Below, one piece after another: positions 1-16,269 of a DNA stretch of 64,000 nucleotides. The position numbers and the translations under genes were made by a program. Under the pieces are notes generated by a model. The model was given only the letters and a program-made list of their open reading frames with translations. It was not told the DNA's origin and did not search any database. The stretch comes from Phoenix dactylifera (taxonomy: Eukaryota; Streptophyta; Magnoliopsida; Arecales; Arecaceae), in assembly GCF_009389715.1 (NCBI RefSeq), contig NC_052401.1, positions 2,840,843 through 2,904,842 on the forward strand, given 5' to 3'. Position 1 is the stretch's first letter; the number at the start of each line of letters is the position of its first letter.

Positions 1-513
1 TTGGATAGCTTCTTTCCTCTAATCAATATATACTTTTCTAAATCCTCATGACAAATCTATGCTCTATGATCACTCAACAACTCAATTACACAAATTCCAG
101 TACTATGCAATAATTTTTAGTAATATATCTAGGAGAAGAATAAATATAGTACTAACTTGGGTTAAATACTTGGAGCAACTCCAATGTCCGTCAATGGAAG
201 AAGGCAAGCGTATCTGAAAAGAAGTCATATATTCACTATGAATCTTATGAGTGCCCTAAACAAAGATTCAACATTGGGAATGCTTTTTAGCGCTACACTG
301 CTCAAAAAATCTTCTTGGTTAATTAGGAGGAGCGTACTAAGAATCAAAGACATTCTCCCTATGTGGATCCAAGTTAGATCTTAATGAGTTGACATTCCAA
401 GTGACCAAAATAGTACTTCTCAGCGTAGAATATTCTATCCTCCCTTACAATCAAAAAAAAGAAGAAGAAAGAAAGAAAAAGAGAGAGAGAGAGAATATTC
501 TATTCAGATAAAT
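1..513. other. Unique left flank of the array, no gene seen
   Basis: This stretch has no counterpart at the unit 1/2 or unit 2/3 joins, so it marks the left edge of the tandem array. It is AT-rich and I see no convincing coding region; a 66-codon ORF at 184-384 has no recognisable motif. A purine-rich A/GA microsatellite lies at about 455-493, between two copies of the palindromic word AGAATATTCT (near 426 and 492). Confidence 0.7.
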
Positions 514-865
514 GCATTCCAAATATTCCAATCCAATCGAGTCCAAATTCAAGCATCCATATGTATTAATCAAAGACGAGACAAATATATTCTAGTAGAC
601 AACAGAATTAAGGAACTCACTCGACACCACAAACTTTCAGTTTTGTATTCAATAGACACTGCAAGCACTGACTCAACGGCACACTCAATATACCATACGT
701 GCTATTGCCTGATACAGGCAAGCATCTCTAGCAAACAACACACCCAAACTACACGACGCAACTTCCACCCTTGCATAGGCTGAACAAACTACTCATATGA
801 CTTGATTCCTTATCAGAAAAGCTAGGAGGTCACACTCTTATTCACTTCTATCTTCGTCTCTTCCT

Positions 866-3809
<2,944 letters not shown>

Positions 3810-6800
3810 TGACAAACTATCTCAAGCAAAATAATTTCATGCAGCAATAATATTGGTAGTCTATCTATAAGAAAACTTTAAGAAGGAGTCTTCGAACCTA
3901 TTCCTCCGTAAAAACCATATAACAGATGGAATATCGCAGGCTAAAAAATAAGATAGGCTAGGAACCCTTATCAAATAACCAAAACCTCATTAGTTTTCTT
4001 CAATCAAGAAAACTACTTTGGGCATAACTAAAGATAGTGGGTAGTTACCTACCATCTAAAGTTATCCAACAACTAAACAATGTATATAGACTATATAGAG
4101 ATGTGTCTAACATTCTCTCACTTGGCCCGCATGATGTAGTTAGACAATCCTCATAAGTGATAGTTAACACAATAGTATTGCCACAATTACTTTATTGTCA
4201 CTCAACTAATCAACTAGTATGTAACTATTGCCCAAATAGAAATTCTCTATACATGAATCATGATGGTCTTACTCTCTAGGCGAGCATTTCCTTCCATGAA
4301 TTACAATGTATGATACTTTCTAATTGAGTACCTCATAATACTTTATGAATGATCTCTTATAAATCATTTAGGGTCCAACTTTATTGATCTAAATAGATCA
4401 TGATCTCGTATTTAACAAATTACTCAATGTGTACAATAGACATCATGTCATTAGTTAACCAAATATGTTTATAATTATACATAATAGTCAGAGAATTATA
4501 AGCAATAAATTAAAATGAGCCAAAAGGTCTTATATGAAACACATGATCACTTAACAACTTTGCCGACAAATCTTTAGTCATAGGATCAGCAGCCATGAAC
4601 TCAGTATTTATGTGTTTAATAGCCACTTCTTGCTTTTCAACATTTTCTCTAACAACCAAATACTTTGTGTCGATATGCTTACTTTAGCTTCCATTTTTAT
4701 TATTTTTAGAGAAGAAAACTACAGTCTAATTATCGCAGAAAATTCTCAATGGCCTAGTAATAGAATCGACAACCTTTAGTCCAGATATAAAATTCTTCAA
4801 CCATAGTGCCTGTGATATAGCTTCATAGCATGCGATAAATTCTGTCTTCACAGTGGATGATGCAATAATAGTTTGATTTGTGCTTCTCTAAGATATAACA
4901 CCTTCAGCAAGAAGAAAGATGTATTCTGAAGTAGACTTTTTTTGTATCTATGTATCCAGCAAAATCCGAATTTGACTATCCAATCACTTCCATATGTGTG
5001 CAAACTTGAAGTCCTTAGTTCCTTGTAGGTACCTTATAACCCTTTTGGCTGCTTTTCAATACTCTATATCTAGGTTACTTTTGTATCTACCTAACATTTC
5101 TATTGCATTTCTAGTATCAGGTCTAGTGCAGACCTGCACATACATGAAACTCGCTACTGCAAAAGTATAAGGGATGTTTTTTATCTATTCTCGTTCCAAT
5201 ATATTTTGGGGATATTGATTCAAATTGAATTTGTCCCTTTTGATAATGGTCCTGCAATAGATGAGCAATCCTTTAACTTAAACCTTTCTAGAACTTTTTT
5301 AATGTAAGCTTTTTGAGATAGTCCTAAGGTTCTTTTGACTCTATCTTTATGAATCTCTATACTAATGACATAAGAGGATTCACCCATATTCTTTATTTGA
5401 AAGTTCTAGATAAGAAATTATTTGGTCTCATGCAATAAGCCCAAGTTATTACTTGCAAATAAAATATCATCTACATATAAAACTAAGAAAATATATTTTC
5501 TCCCACTATATTAAGGTATGTACATTGATTAACAATGTTTTCTATGAAACCATATGAAGAAACAATGTTATGAAACTTTATATACCATTAACAAAAAGCC
5601 TGTTTTAATCCATATATAGAATTTTTTAGTTTGCAAACTAAGTGACTACCCTTTTCACTATAAAAATCTTCAAGTTGATACATGTATGCCTCTTCTTCAA
5701 GATCCCCATTTAAAAATATTGTTTTCACGTCCATTTGATGTAGTTCTAAATCAAAATGAGCTACTATTGCCATGATAATTCTAAATGAATCATTCTTTGA
5801 AATTGGAGAGAAAGTTTCATGATAACCAATGCCTTCTTTTTAAGTGAAACTCTTAGCTACAAGTTGAGCCTTATATTGTTTAATATTACAAGATGAGTCT
5901 CGTTTGGTCTTATTGAATTATTTATATCCAATGACTGATGCTCTTTCTAGTAATTCAATATAATCTCGGACTTCGTTTTTAGCCATGGATTCTATATCTT
6001 CCTTCATAGCATCATGCTAAAGTGTGGAAATTTCTCCACTAATGGTTTGTGAAAATAAATTCGGATCATCTTTAGATCCAACATCATAGCCAAACTCTTG
6101 AAGATATACAATATAATCACTAGAAATTGCTAGTCTTCTAATTCTTGAGGATCTCCTTACTTCCATTGTTTCATGCATATCTTGAATAGTGGTTTCCATA
6201 TTACTAATTCTTTCATAAGGTGGCTCCTCCTGATATGATTGTTGTTGAATTGGTTGCTATTCAATAAAAATCAGAGTATTACTTTGAAAATCTACCAACT
6301 CTTGTGTATTTCAGGGTACCATAAGTGGTTCCCTTATTTCCTTAAATTTCACCCAACAAGGAAATTTAATCCCATTAAATTCATGATCCTCAAGAAATTT
6401 TGCATTTCTAGTCTCAACAATTCTTCAAGTATGTGAAAATGATAAAACCTATATTCTTGGAATTAACTACATAACCAATAAAAAACTATATATTATCCTA
6501 GCATCCGATTCTTTTAGGTGTGAATTATAAACTCTCACTTCAGCTAGACAACCCCATGTGTGTAAATATCTTAAACTTGCTTTTTCTCTATTCCATATTT
6601 CAAAGGTGTTTTAGAAACATCCTAGATGGAATCTTGTTTAAGATACATATACACAACGATTTTTAAGGCTTCACTCGATAAATATAAAGGTAAACTTGAA
6701 TTAATTATCATGCTCCTAACTATGTACATAAGCGTGCTGCTCCTTTCAGCCACACCATTTTGTTGTGTTGTACCGGGCATTGAGTATTGGGCAGTAATAT

Positions 6801-8133
6801 CCTTTTTTTCAAGAAACTTTGCAAATGGACCCAACACTTGTCCTTTTTCTATGTAACTTTCATAATATTCTCCATCCTTGTCTAATCTTACAGTTTTTAT
6901 TTTTTTTTTCCTTTTGTTTCTCCACCTTTGCTTCAAAATTTTAAAGGCATCAAGTGCTTTTGCTTTATCAAATCAGAGATAGAGATACATCTATCTTGAA
7001 TGGGCATTAATAAATAAAATAAAATATTTCTGACCATTTAGATGTGAGATAAGAAATGATCCATAGATATATGTGTGTATGATCTCTAGAAGCTCACTAC
7101 TTCTTTTGGCAGCCAAAATGGTCTTGTTGGTCTACCTTTCATTTATGCAGTCTACACAAGTACCAAAGTCTATAATGTTAAGAGCCTTTCAAAGTCCATC
7201 ATCTACTAACTTTTTAATTCTCTCTATGGAGATATATCCCAATCTCTTGTGCCAAAGTTTAGAGAAGCATTAATTCATTAATAATACCATATTTAATGCC
7301 AACTTCATTCTCATGCAGGGTTAAAAGACTAAACTCATAAGTGGGGTCTAATACAAAAATTTAAATAAATTATCAATTAAAATTCCAAAACCAACAATTT
7401 TCTTATCTTTCAAAAGATTCACAACTGAACTATAAAAATTAATTTGAATTTAAATCCAATACAAATCAAGCTTGAAGTAGAAACCAAATTTCTTGAAAAT
7501 GATGAAACATAAAAGGTGTTTTAAGGTCTAATTGAAAATCAGTTTTTAAAACTAATCTATAAGTCTCCACTGTTTTCACATGTGAACGTATCTAGCTTTC
7601 TGAATAGATATCTTATTCACTTTCCCCTAGTTTTCTTAGGTTTAGAAAATTCTGCACATTATTAGAAATATAACTTGTAGTAGCTTTTATTAGGAGTTTA
7701 ATAAAACAAGATTCATAACACACAAATGTACGACTATGATCTAAATGCTAAACAATAAGGCTAAAAGGATGCTCTGATACCACAACGTGAGAGACTCTCA
7801 AGTAAAATAATTTCATGCAGCGATAATTTTAGTGATGCATACCTCTAGTCATAATTATTCAAGTATTTGATTAGAGCCCATTCATAAGAAAACTTTAAGA
7901 AGAAGGAGTCTTCTAACCTATGCCTCCGTAAAAGCCATAAAATTATAGAATGTCATAGGCTCAAAAACAGGCTAGGTTAGAAATTCTTATCAGATGATCA
8001 AAACTTCATCAGTTTTCTTCCATTAAAAAAAACTATCTTCAAATATAACCAGAGATAATAGGTAATTACCTATCACTCAAAGTTATCCGAAAACTAAACT
8101 ATATATGTGGGCTATGTAGAGACGTGCCCAACA
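3810..8133 (-). mobile_element. Degenerate Ty1/copia LTR retrotransposon, unit 1
   Basis: LTRs at 3810-4112 (303 bp) and 7788-8133 (346 bp) flank minus-strand coding relics. The primer-binding site (minus TGGTATCAGAGC, initiator Met-tRNA type) is at 7771-7782. A polypurine tract (minus GGGCCAAGTGAGAGAA type) abuts the left LTR at about 4113-4128. Reading 5' to 3' on minus: GAG-pre-integrase with a CVDC motif (about 7080-7262), integrase core with TTQQNGVAER (6622-6936), linker (6017-6199), RT start with LHQMDVKTIFLNG and YGLKQA (5588-5773), RNase H end with HIDTKYLVVRE and ADPMTKDLS (about 4560-4680). Many stops and frameshifts break it. Only ~0.5 kb separates the PBS from the pre-integrase, so gag and most of protease are gone. 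The left LTR lacks ~49 bp present in units 2 and 3. CCTTG precedes the left LTR in units 2/3 and occurs four bases beyond the right LTR, so a TSD is uncertain. Confidence 0.9.
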
Positions 8134-9009
8134 TCTTCCTTGCATAACTTTATAGTGTTAAATGATTTAGTTGCAAAACTAAAGTTTTGCATTATAATGG
8201 CGTGTACTTTGTTGTTTGGATAGCTTCAGTATGGGAAAAATACGGTTGTGCAGCTCTTTTTTCTCTATCATATAATGTCTAGAATTACTATAATAATGCT
8301 ATGTTAAAACTGGTGTCCAGAAGCAAGATATAATGTCCAGAATTACTATAATAATGCTATGTTAAAACTGGTGTGAGAAGTTTTGGTCTCCCCAAGCTCA
8401 AAATATTGTACAAGTCCTAGAACTTGTTGGCCCACGAGAAAGATTTTCGTGGTCACTTCCTGTTTCTCCCCACACACATCCCCACTTTGAACAATGCCAT
8501 CTTTTGGACGGGGTAAATTTAGGAAGCAATTGACATGAGAAAAAAGTGGGCGGCCGGCATCCCCGACATGTGAGGTAGGATCGTCGTCCCCACCTCCTCT
8601 TCAACTCGGATGTGATTTCTTAGTTTTTCTTGTGTAATATTTATATTTTTGATGCTATATAAAAGTGGGATAAAAACAGATATTTGTAATTAAAATAGGT
8701 TAAAATCGGATTACAGATCTGATACTAACATATCCATATGCATATTTATTTTATTTAACGAATACAGATACGAATACCGATGTTAGTCGGATGCAAAAAT
8801 TTATATCCATATATATCTGTTTTAAACAGATGCAGATACAAATCAGATATCCAGAGGCCCCAACATATTGAAGCTATGTGATGATGTGGTTTAGGCATCA
8901 TAACTAAGCTTACTCAACCAAAAGCAAAAAGAAGAATTGGAGCTTGAAGATTCTTCAATCTTTACATTTTTTGTCACTTAATTGGGATCTCCTGAATTTA
9001 TGTTGTTCT
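8134..9009. repeat. Non-coding segment, 5' half duplicated at 28.2-28.7 kb
   Basis: From about 8139 to 8606 this matches 28233-28715 with many substitutions; both copies directly follow a copia LTR end. A local tandem duplication of ~58 bases is visible (AATTACTATAATAATGCTAT at about 8283 and 8341). The rest (8640-8870) is AT-rich with repeated CAGATA-type words. No gene seen. Confidence 0.75.
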
Positions 9010-9541
9010 TGTGAGGCCCAATAGTCCCACATCGGAAAGACTCGTTCCAGAGCCTGGGCATATGAGGCGGGTGTCTCCAAATCCTGCAGACGCGTTTTGG
9101 GAGGAAAACAAAACCGGGGAGGGGTGAAGGACGCTTGCGTGAAGCCCCAGAACCGGACAATATCTGGCAGGGGAGCCCCGTGTTCCCCCCTCATGTGGCC
9201 CCCACGTGAGCACTAGGTGCCTCACGTGCCTCGCAGAGGCGGGGGCGTGACATTTGGTATCAGAGCCGAGGACGACTCTTGTCCGATGGTGGGAAGGGTG
9301 TGAGGCCCAATAGTCCCACATCGGAAAGACTCGTTCCAGAGCCTGGGCATATGAGGCGGGTGTCTCCAAATCCTGCAGACGCATTTTGGGAAGAAAACAA
9401 AACCGGGGAGGGGTGAAGGACGTTTGCGTGAAGCCCCAGAACCGGACAATATCTGGCAGGGGAGCCCCGTGTTCCCCCCTCATGTGGCCCCCACGTGGGC
9501 ACTAGGTGCCTCACGTGCCTCGCGGAGGCGGGGGCGTGACA
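9010..9541 (+). mobile_element. TRIM element, complete with TSD, unit 1
   Basis: Terminal-repeat retrotransposon in miniature. Direct LTRs at 9010-9252 and 9299-9541 (243 bp each) begin TGTGAGGCCC and end GGGCGTGACA, so they have TG...CA ends. The 46-bp interior holds only a primer-binding site TGGTATCAGAGC (9255-9266) and a purine tract GGTGGGAAGGG ending at 9298. A 5-bp target duplication GTTCT occupies 9005-9009 and 9542-9546. There is no coding capacity, so it would depend on enzymes of other elements. The two LTRs differ at a handful of positions, so the insertion is not brand-new. Confidence 0.95.
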
Positions 9542-9883
9542 GTTCTGATGGTTTATCTTTCCCAAGTGTTGCAATCACTGTGACATTGTGCTCATCCTTC
9601 ATTTGAGAATGAATCGCAGCATTGGGAATTACCCTCTACACTCCCTTATTCAACTAATTTTTGAGTATTTAATTTCCAAACGGTTCTGAAACGCTGACAT
9701 AATGAGCGTAGTTTCCTCAGATCAAGTCCATGCATTCCAAATTCGAGTAGCCCTGCAACTTCCTACACCGACTTTTTTTTTCCCTCTCGCGAGTTTAGCT
9801 TTGCGACTTCGTATCCATTGGATCACCAAAATTAAAAAATATTTAAGAATCCAATCTATAGTGTGTTAGTACCACATGTTACA
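9542..9883. other. Spacer between TRIM and ACO fragment, nothing recognised
   Basis: About 340 bases with no convincing ORF or repeat beyond a short poly-T. The sequence continues the TRIM target locus. Confidence 0.5.
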
Positions 9884-9931
9884 AAGTTTCAGCCCAAGGA
9901 GCCAAGGTTTGAAGCTGTGGCAACCATGTGA
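9884..9931 (+). pseudogene. ACO 3'-end fragment on the plus strand, unit 1
   Basis: This encodes [15 protein letters not shown] followed by TGA, the exact C-terminus of an ACC oxidase, on the strand opposite to the two full genes. Homology begins abruptly at AAGTTTCAGCC and runs on through ACO-b-like 3' UTR to about 10102. It is a fragment only, with no upstream exon. Confidence 0.9.
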
Positions 9932-10102
9932 AGGCAAAGCAGAAGCTAGAAATGAACATGAGAAACAAGGTTACATGGATTTAGTTTTTGTTTCAACCTA
10001 TGTAAGTGGGAATGCTGAGTCCTACAATGAACGGTCCTGTGTTGGAGATAATTCTTTTACCATCTAAGTTTGAGGCTATAAATAGTTCTTTCTGCATTAG
10101 AG

Positions 10103-10854
10103 ATAAATTCTTTCTTTCTTTTTGATTGCATTCTTTTCTCTCTCTCTTTTTTTTTAAAAAAAAAAGAAATGGGATTGGATTCACTTTCCTCGCTCCTAAT
10201 TTCTTGCTACAGAAAGATAGATGATAATTTAACACCTCTTAGAGTCTTCTTGCTTGGTTAATGCAATCCAAAGATTCCAAAGGCTAGGGTACCCAGACTA
10301 GAAGAATGAAGATAGCAATCAAAGACAAGACAACGCAATGTGACATGGTAAAAAGAGTCCATCTTTAATGCAGAAAGAATTATTTATAGCCTCACACATT
10401 GATGGTAAAAAGAATTACATGGTAAAATAAGTTACAGCAGTCACAACTGAATTAGCCCATGATCTCAAGAGTACAAACTACAAATTAAGTGAACACTGAC
10501 TCAACAACACCTACAAACTATAAATTAAGTGAACACTGACTGAACAACACCACCAAATTTTATGACCCGTCCGTCCAGTACCATGTTACAAACAATCAAC
10601 TCTTGCAAATTAATTAACCAACACAGGACCACTCATTGTAGGACGTCTCAACATTCTGACTTACACTGGTTGAAACAAAAACTAAATCTATGTAACCTTA
10701 TTTTAGGGTGCAATCATACCAGCACTAATGCACCATAAGAACCCCCTGGGAAGTCCTCGTCTTGCATTCATTTTATTCTTCTTCATTAAAAAAAAAAAAA
10801 GAATCCATGTAACCTTGTTTCTCGTTTTCATCATTTCTAGCTTCAGTTTTGCCT
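10103..10854. other. ACO-b downstream region
   Basis: This contains the hairpin centre (10103-10362) and the right inverted-repeat arm, including a minus-strand TATAAATA at 10381-10388 and a local duplication of a TAAATTAAGTGAACACTGACT-type word near 10490-10550 (direct repeats). No additional gene. Confidence 0.6.
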
Positions 10855-11950
<1,096 letters not shown>

Positions 11951-12060
11951 GTCTAATAGCAAAGGTAGTTCTAGAGAGGGAAGATGAGAACTCAGAAGCT
12001 TTATGGCAAGTTTCGGAAGTCTCTCTTCTGCTGTGAGTGGAATTGGTGGCATGGTTGGCC

Positions 12061-12067
12061 TTTTATA
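12061..12067 (-). promoter_or_regulatory. TATA box of ACO-b, unit 1
   Basis: Minus-strand TATAAAA about 111 bases upstream of the ATG at 11950. It lies in the same context as the ACO-a box, with a pyrimidine/TGCA-like stretch beside it. Confidence 0.7.
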
Positions 12068-12589
12068 ATGCACCGTCTCGGTGTATTTAGACAAGAAAAC
12101 AGGAAGGATAGTAATTAATGACATTAATCACATTAATCAGGTGTTGGTGGCTAAGCTTGGTCCAAAGGTCATCTTGGGTGACAGCTTTGTCCGCAGCCTT
12201 CTTTCCATTGACTGGGATACGCAAGAGCCTTCTTTTCAACTTCCAAGCTAATTAAGTTTGACCTGAATGATCTTAAATTCTATGTAGGTAGGCCATGCCT
12301 TCCAATATATATATATATATATATATATATGGTCTAATTTTACAGACTACCATGTGTTAATAAAAGTAGACCATATTTATCTACCTACCTACCTGTCTGC
12401 CTCTCTATCTATCTATCTATATAGATATCAATCTCTATGTGTATGCATGCATATGTTGCCTAATTTTACTGGGTTCTTATCTAGTTCTGCTAGATCTTTG
12501 TTGCACCACGCTGGACTTAATCAATAATTGATGATAATCGTAAAGCGAGGATGATGGGATATCTTATATGTACTTAAATTAGATGTACA
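12068..12589. other. ACO-b promoter region with microsatellites
   Basis: Upstream DNA of ACO-b carrying a (TA)n tract at about 12306-12331 and a CTAC/TCTA tract at about 12379-12424. The (TA)n tract is shorter in unit 2. The CACTA element interrupts the region at 12590. Confidence 0.7.
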
Positions 12590-12600
12590 CACTACAAGAA

Positions 12601-12930
12601 AATACATATTCAGCGACTAAGATTTGAGTTGCCGAATAACCATATTTGGTCGCCGAAACCTTTTCGCGACTAGAATACTCTTCGTCGCCGAACCCTAGTC
12701 ACTGAAAGGTTTTGGCGACCAATATTGTGTGGTCACCTAAGGTACACCAACAACGACCAACGTTTGGTTGCCAAAGCAACTTTTCAGCGACCAAATTTGT
12801 TGTCGCTAATTCCCACGCCGACCAAATAGTTGGTCGTGGAATGTTTGTCTTCCGCTACCAAAAATATGGTCACTGAATGTCTATCTTCCCCCACCAATAG
12901 TTTGGTCGTAGAATGTATTGGAATGCATTG
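12601..12930. repeat. CACTA left subterminal repeats, unit 1
   Basis: Short GGTCGCC, GCGACCAA and TTGGTCG words in both orientations recur about every 20-40 bases, ending near 12930. They mirror the right subterminal array and are presumably transposase-binding sites. Confidence 0.7.
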
Positions 12931-13507
12931 GCAACAAACATTTTTTGGTGGCAGAAAGTATTAACCTGTATTTAATTAATAATTCAAATTATAAGCTTAA
13001 TATTTATTTTTGGGCTCGTTCCAAATCCTGTACAACCAACACAGCCTATCCATTATCCATATTGCACAATACATTTGCTCATCCAAATAGAAGTATACAC
13101 AATGTTGGAGAATCCATAATCATTCATTATAAATATCATCATCTATAAGTCTAAAGTCAAGCAAACCTATTAACCATTCATCAAAATGTTTCATCCATAC
13201 CATATGTTAAGGTGATAATCATCACCAAACACATCAAAATGTAAATTAAAAATCCCAAAATATCTGATCTTGCAATTCATCCAAACAACCATCATGTAGA
13301 TAAAAATATGAATAAACAAAAAACTGATTTCTGCTTGTAGACAACTCCACCATGATCATCTGAACAAAAGCTATCCATGTACCAAAAACTAGATTCACAT
13401 GCTCATAACTCCACCATGTATCTGAGAAAGCAAAAAAGAATACACAATCAATAACCACATGTGAAAAATAATAAACTAAAATTCAAGTATAAGTTCACAA
13501 TGATATT

Positions 13508-14990
13508 TCACTTAATTTGGTCTAAATCTCTAAATAACCTACGTAATATAAATGAGAATACATACCAACGAGTATTTGTGCCACCAGTTGATGACATGGC
13601 CCCATCATGATGGATAGACGACTTATGCGTTTGAGTCTTTTCCTTTAAGAACTCTGTCACCAAACTTGTAAGATGTGCAATTTGCTTCTGTTCTTCCTCT
13701 CGCTCTTTCTTTTCCTCCTCACGCTCTCTCCTCTCCTGTTCCAATTGCCTCCGCAGCTCCTCACGCTCCATCTCACGCTCCATCTTCATCTCCTCCATCT
13801 CAGCTTTAAGTTTCTGTAACTCCCCAACATGGTCTTGTGACACACGACTAGGTGTGGAAGAAGATGAAGAGGGCTTCGGCCCATCCCCAAATCCAAGAAT
13901 GTATCTCTTCCTTTTTCCAAGTGCCTGCCTAGACATCTCCTCTGATGTTAATTGCACACCGGATTAGGAAGATTCTTCTCGCAAGCTCAACATCTTTGAC
14001 TGTCAATGCAAAGGTAACAACAGAATTAAATGTATATATAATCTTGCAAAAGCATAAAGTGATTTAAATTATTATTGAGATTTTAGATACCTACATGTTT
14101 CACGGCGCAAATAGGATCAATCCACTCATTGTTCTTCTTGGTATGAGTTTTCTTATAGAATTCTGGAAATTCAAGGTTTTCAGAACCATTAAACTCCGGC
14201 TGCAAAGTGTAATTTAGATTAGCATATAGCCACTATATAATAAAAAAACTAGAATAACTGTCAGATCTACTTGCATAAATGATTCCAAAAATATACATGC
14301 AGCAAACTAGAATAAAAAATCTACTTGCAGCAAATTATCTATTTTACAATAGCCAAAACTATCCCATAGACTGTTTCACAGGCAATTCACTAAAAATATA
14401 GCCAGTACATACTCAAAATATATTACCTGTATAGTCATTGTTGCAACAAATGACCGAGATCCTGAACAATGATTGTACTCAAGCTTTTTCCTAATCTTTT
14501 TGCCAGCTTTTGATCTCACCTTCAAAAAAAATACAAATCAAAAATCTAAAGAAAACATTATGATCAAATATTTTACTTATAAACTCTGAAGCACTAAATA
14601 TGTAAGTTACCTTGTGTTCTTTGCTTTTCCACACATCGTCAATTAAGTGGCGCCAATCCTCTTGAGTCACATGTTCGTATGGATGACTATAAGGATCCAC
14701 ATGTAAGACGTTCTTAACATGCTTGTAATGCAATTTCATATTGTGCCTTCAATTGCATATTCTCCATGTTGCACCCAAGTCTTGTAAGAAGGCGAGATTC
14801 CTTTTAACATTAAATGAATCTTGACAACTTGAATCCTTTGTTTTTTGTCATTCATGCACTCGACACAAGGACACCAAATATCATTTGCTGAGCCTAAATT
14901 TGCCACCGCAAATTCAATAAAGGACTTCACCCCTTCTCTATACTCTTTACTCTTCATTCTATTTTTTATTGTCATCCAACTCTTGTCCAT
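13508..14990 (-). pseudogene. CACTA-encoded Transpos_assoc plus Transposase_24-like gene, broken
   Basis: Minus-strand reading order: a segment at 14736-14990 starts MDKSWM and has CPCVEC and WVQHGE, the Transpos_assoc domain found at the N-terminus of TNPD-type CACTA proteins. A 1-base frame change near 14738 leads into 14611-14735. Probable exons follow at 14427-14519 (KLEYNHCSGSRSFVA), 14095-14199 (EFPEFYKKTHTKKNNEWIDP), and from 13999 to about 13560. The last exon ends in a highly charged coiled coil (about 13640-13820). The YNHxxGSRSF and THT motifs are those of the plant Ptta/En/Spm Transposase_24 family. An in-frame TAA lies near 13963-13965. The coiled coil could mediate multimerisation. 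No catalytic residues are visible, and the exon borders are my inference. Confidence 0.75.
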
Positions 14991-15539
14991 TTTAACTGAC
15001 CTACAAAGTACTTCATCAAGTTAGATTGATTAGTTTATAGATTTATTTTTGTATCCTGCAAAAAAAAGTTGCAGCAGAAAATCAGAGACGGCCCAATACA
15101 TTTGGAGGCCTAAGACAAATTCAGTGAATGAGACATTTCTTTTTTTTTATTATTATAATAATACTAAATTTTAATAAGTACAAAATAGTTAAAAAATGAT
15201 ATGAAAATAGATAGCTGTCAAGTATACTATTTCAACAAAGATGCATGAATCTAACAAAGATAAAAAAGCCTCTTCAGTTTAATATAATTCTTGAATAGGA
15301 GCATGAAAATATATTTAGTTTAAAAAAAATTCCATCTCCCATCTCCCCTTCGATACCACGGCAACCATTCAACCCAAATAGAAATGGGAAGAAAAAATTA
15401 AAAAAATCTCCACCCTCTCCAATCCCCCTATCTTTCTTCCCGATGGCCCAGCTGGATCGGAGTAACGTGAGGGAAGGAAAACCAAGACCAAAACATCCTC
15501 TGTTTCTCTCCACCCAAAACAAAACCACCGTCCCCAAAT

Positions 15540-16180
15540 CCCTCCTCGCTCTCTCTCCCTGCCGGCCTAGGAAAAGGACCTAGCCCCAAATCTCCTCCCC
15601 GGTGGCGGCGGCGGCGGCGAAGGAGGAGAAGCCTTCCGCGGTGGATGCGGCGGCGGCGAAGGAGGAGAAGCCCTCGTCGGTTTCTTCTTCTCTCGCCTCG
15701 CCTCCAAATTCCCCGGTGGCGGCGGCGGCGGCGAAGGAGGAGAACCCCCGAGGACCCCCGGCCACCGCTCCCTCTCCCTCTCCCTCTCCCTCCCGGCCTC
15801 TGCAAAATAAAAGGGTTTCTTCTTCTCCCGGCTCGCCTCCACTGGTTCCCGACGACCCCCGACGACCCCCGGCCACCTCTCCCTCTCCCTCTCCCTCCCG
15901 GCCTCTGTTTCTCTCCCAGCTTATCAATCCTCTCCCGGCTGGCCTCCTAATTTCCCGACGACCTCCGGCCACCTCTCCCTCTCCCTCTCCCTCTCCCTCT
16001 CCCTCCCGGCCTCTGCTAAATTAAAATCGAGAAGAGAACGTACCTTGGGACGCCGACGCCGAAGGGATGACCGAACGGGCGAACCGGCGAACGGGCGATG
16101 CCGACGTGCAGACGTGCGGGTGAAGGCAGGGTGAAGGCGGGGTGAAGGCGACGTGCGGGTGAAAAGGAGAAGAATAGGGA
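15540..16180. repeat. GC-rich low-complexity block inside the CACTA element
   Basis: A GC- and CpG-rich island in otherwise AT-rich transposon DNA. It has three imperfect copies of a GGCGGCGGCGAAGGAGGAGAA unit (about 15606, 15648, 15720) and three of a (CTCCCT)n-CCCGGCCTCTG unit (ending about 15806, 15907, 16016). ORFs run through it on both strands but are simple-sequence artefacts. It lies upstream of the minus-strand transposase relic, so it is most likely that gene's promoter/5' UTR. Confidence 0.65.
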
Positions 16181-16269
16181 ATTAGGTTTTTTTTTATTTG
16201 GTTTCCCTGCATTCATACTTTTCGCGACTAAATTGGTTTAGTCGCTACATATGAACCTTTAGGAACCAA

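Noticed and set aside
8955-9574. Minus-strand ORFs across the TRIM
   Set aside because: They repeat because the two LTRs repeat. The region is a non-coding TRIM with PBS and purine tract.
15602-16024. Alanine/serine/proline-rich ORF in the CACTA GC block
   Set aside because: Simple-sequence translation with open frames on both strands; no start context or domain.
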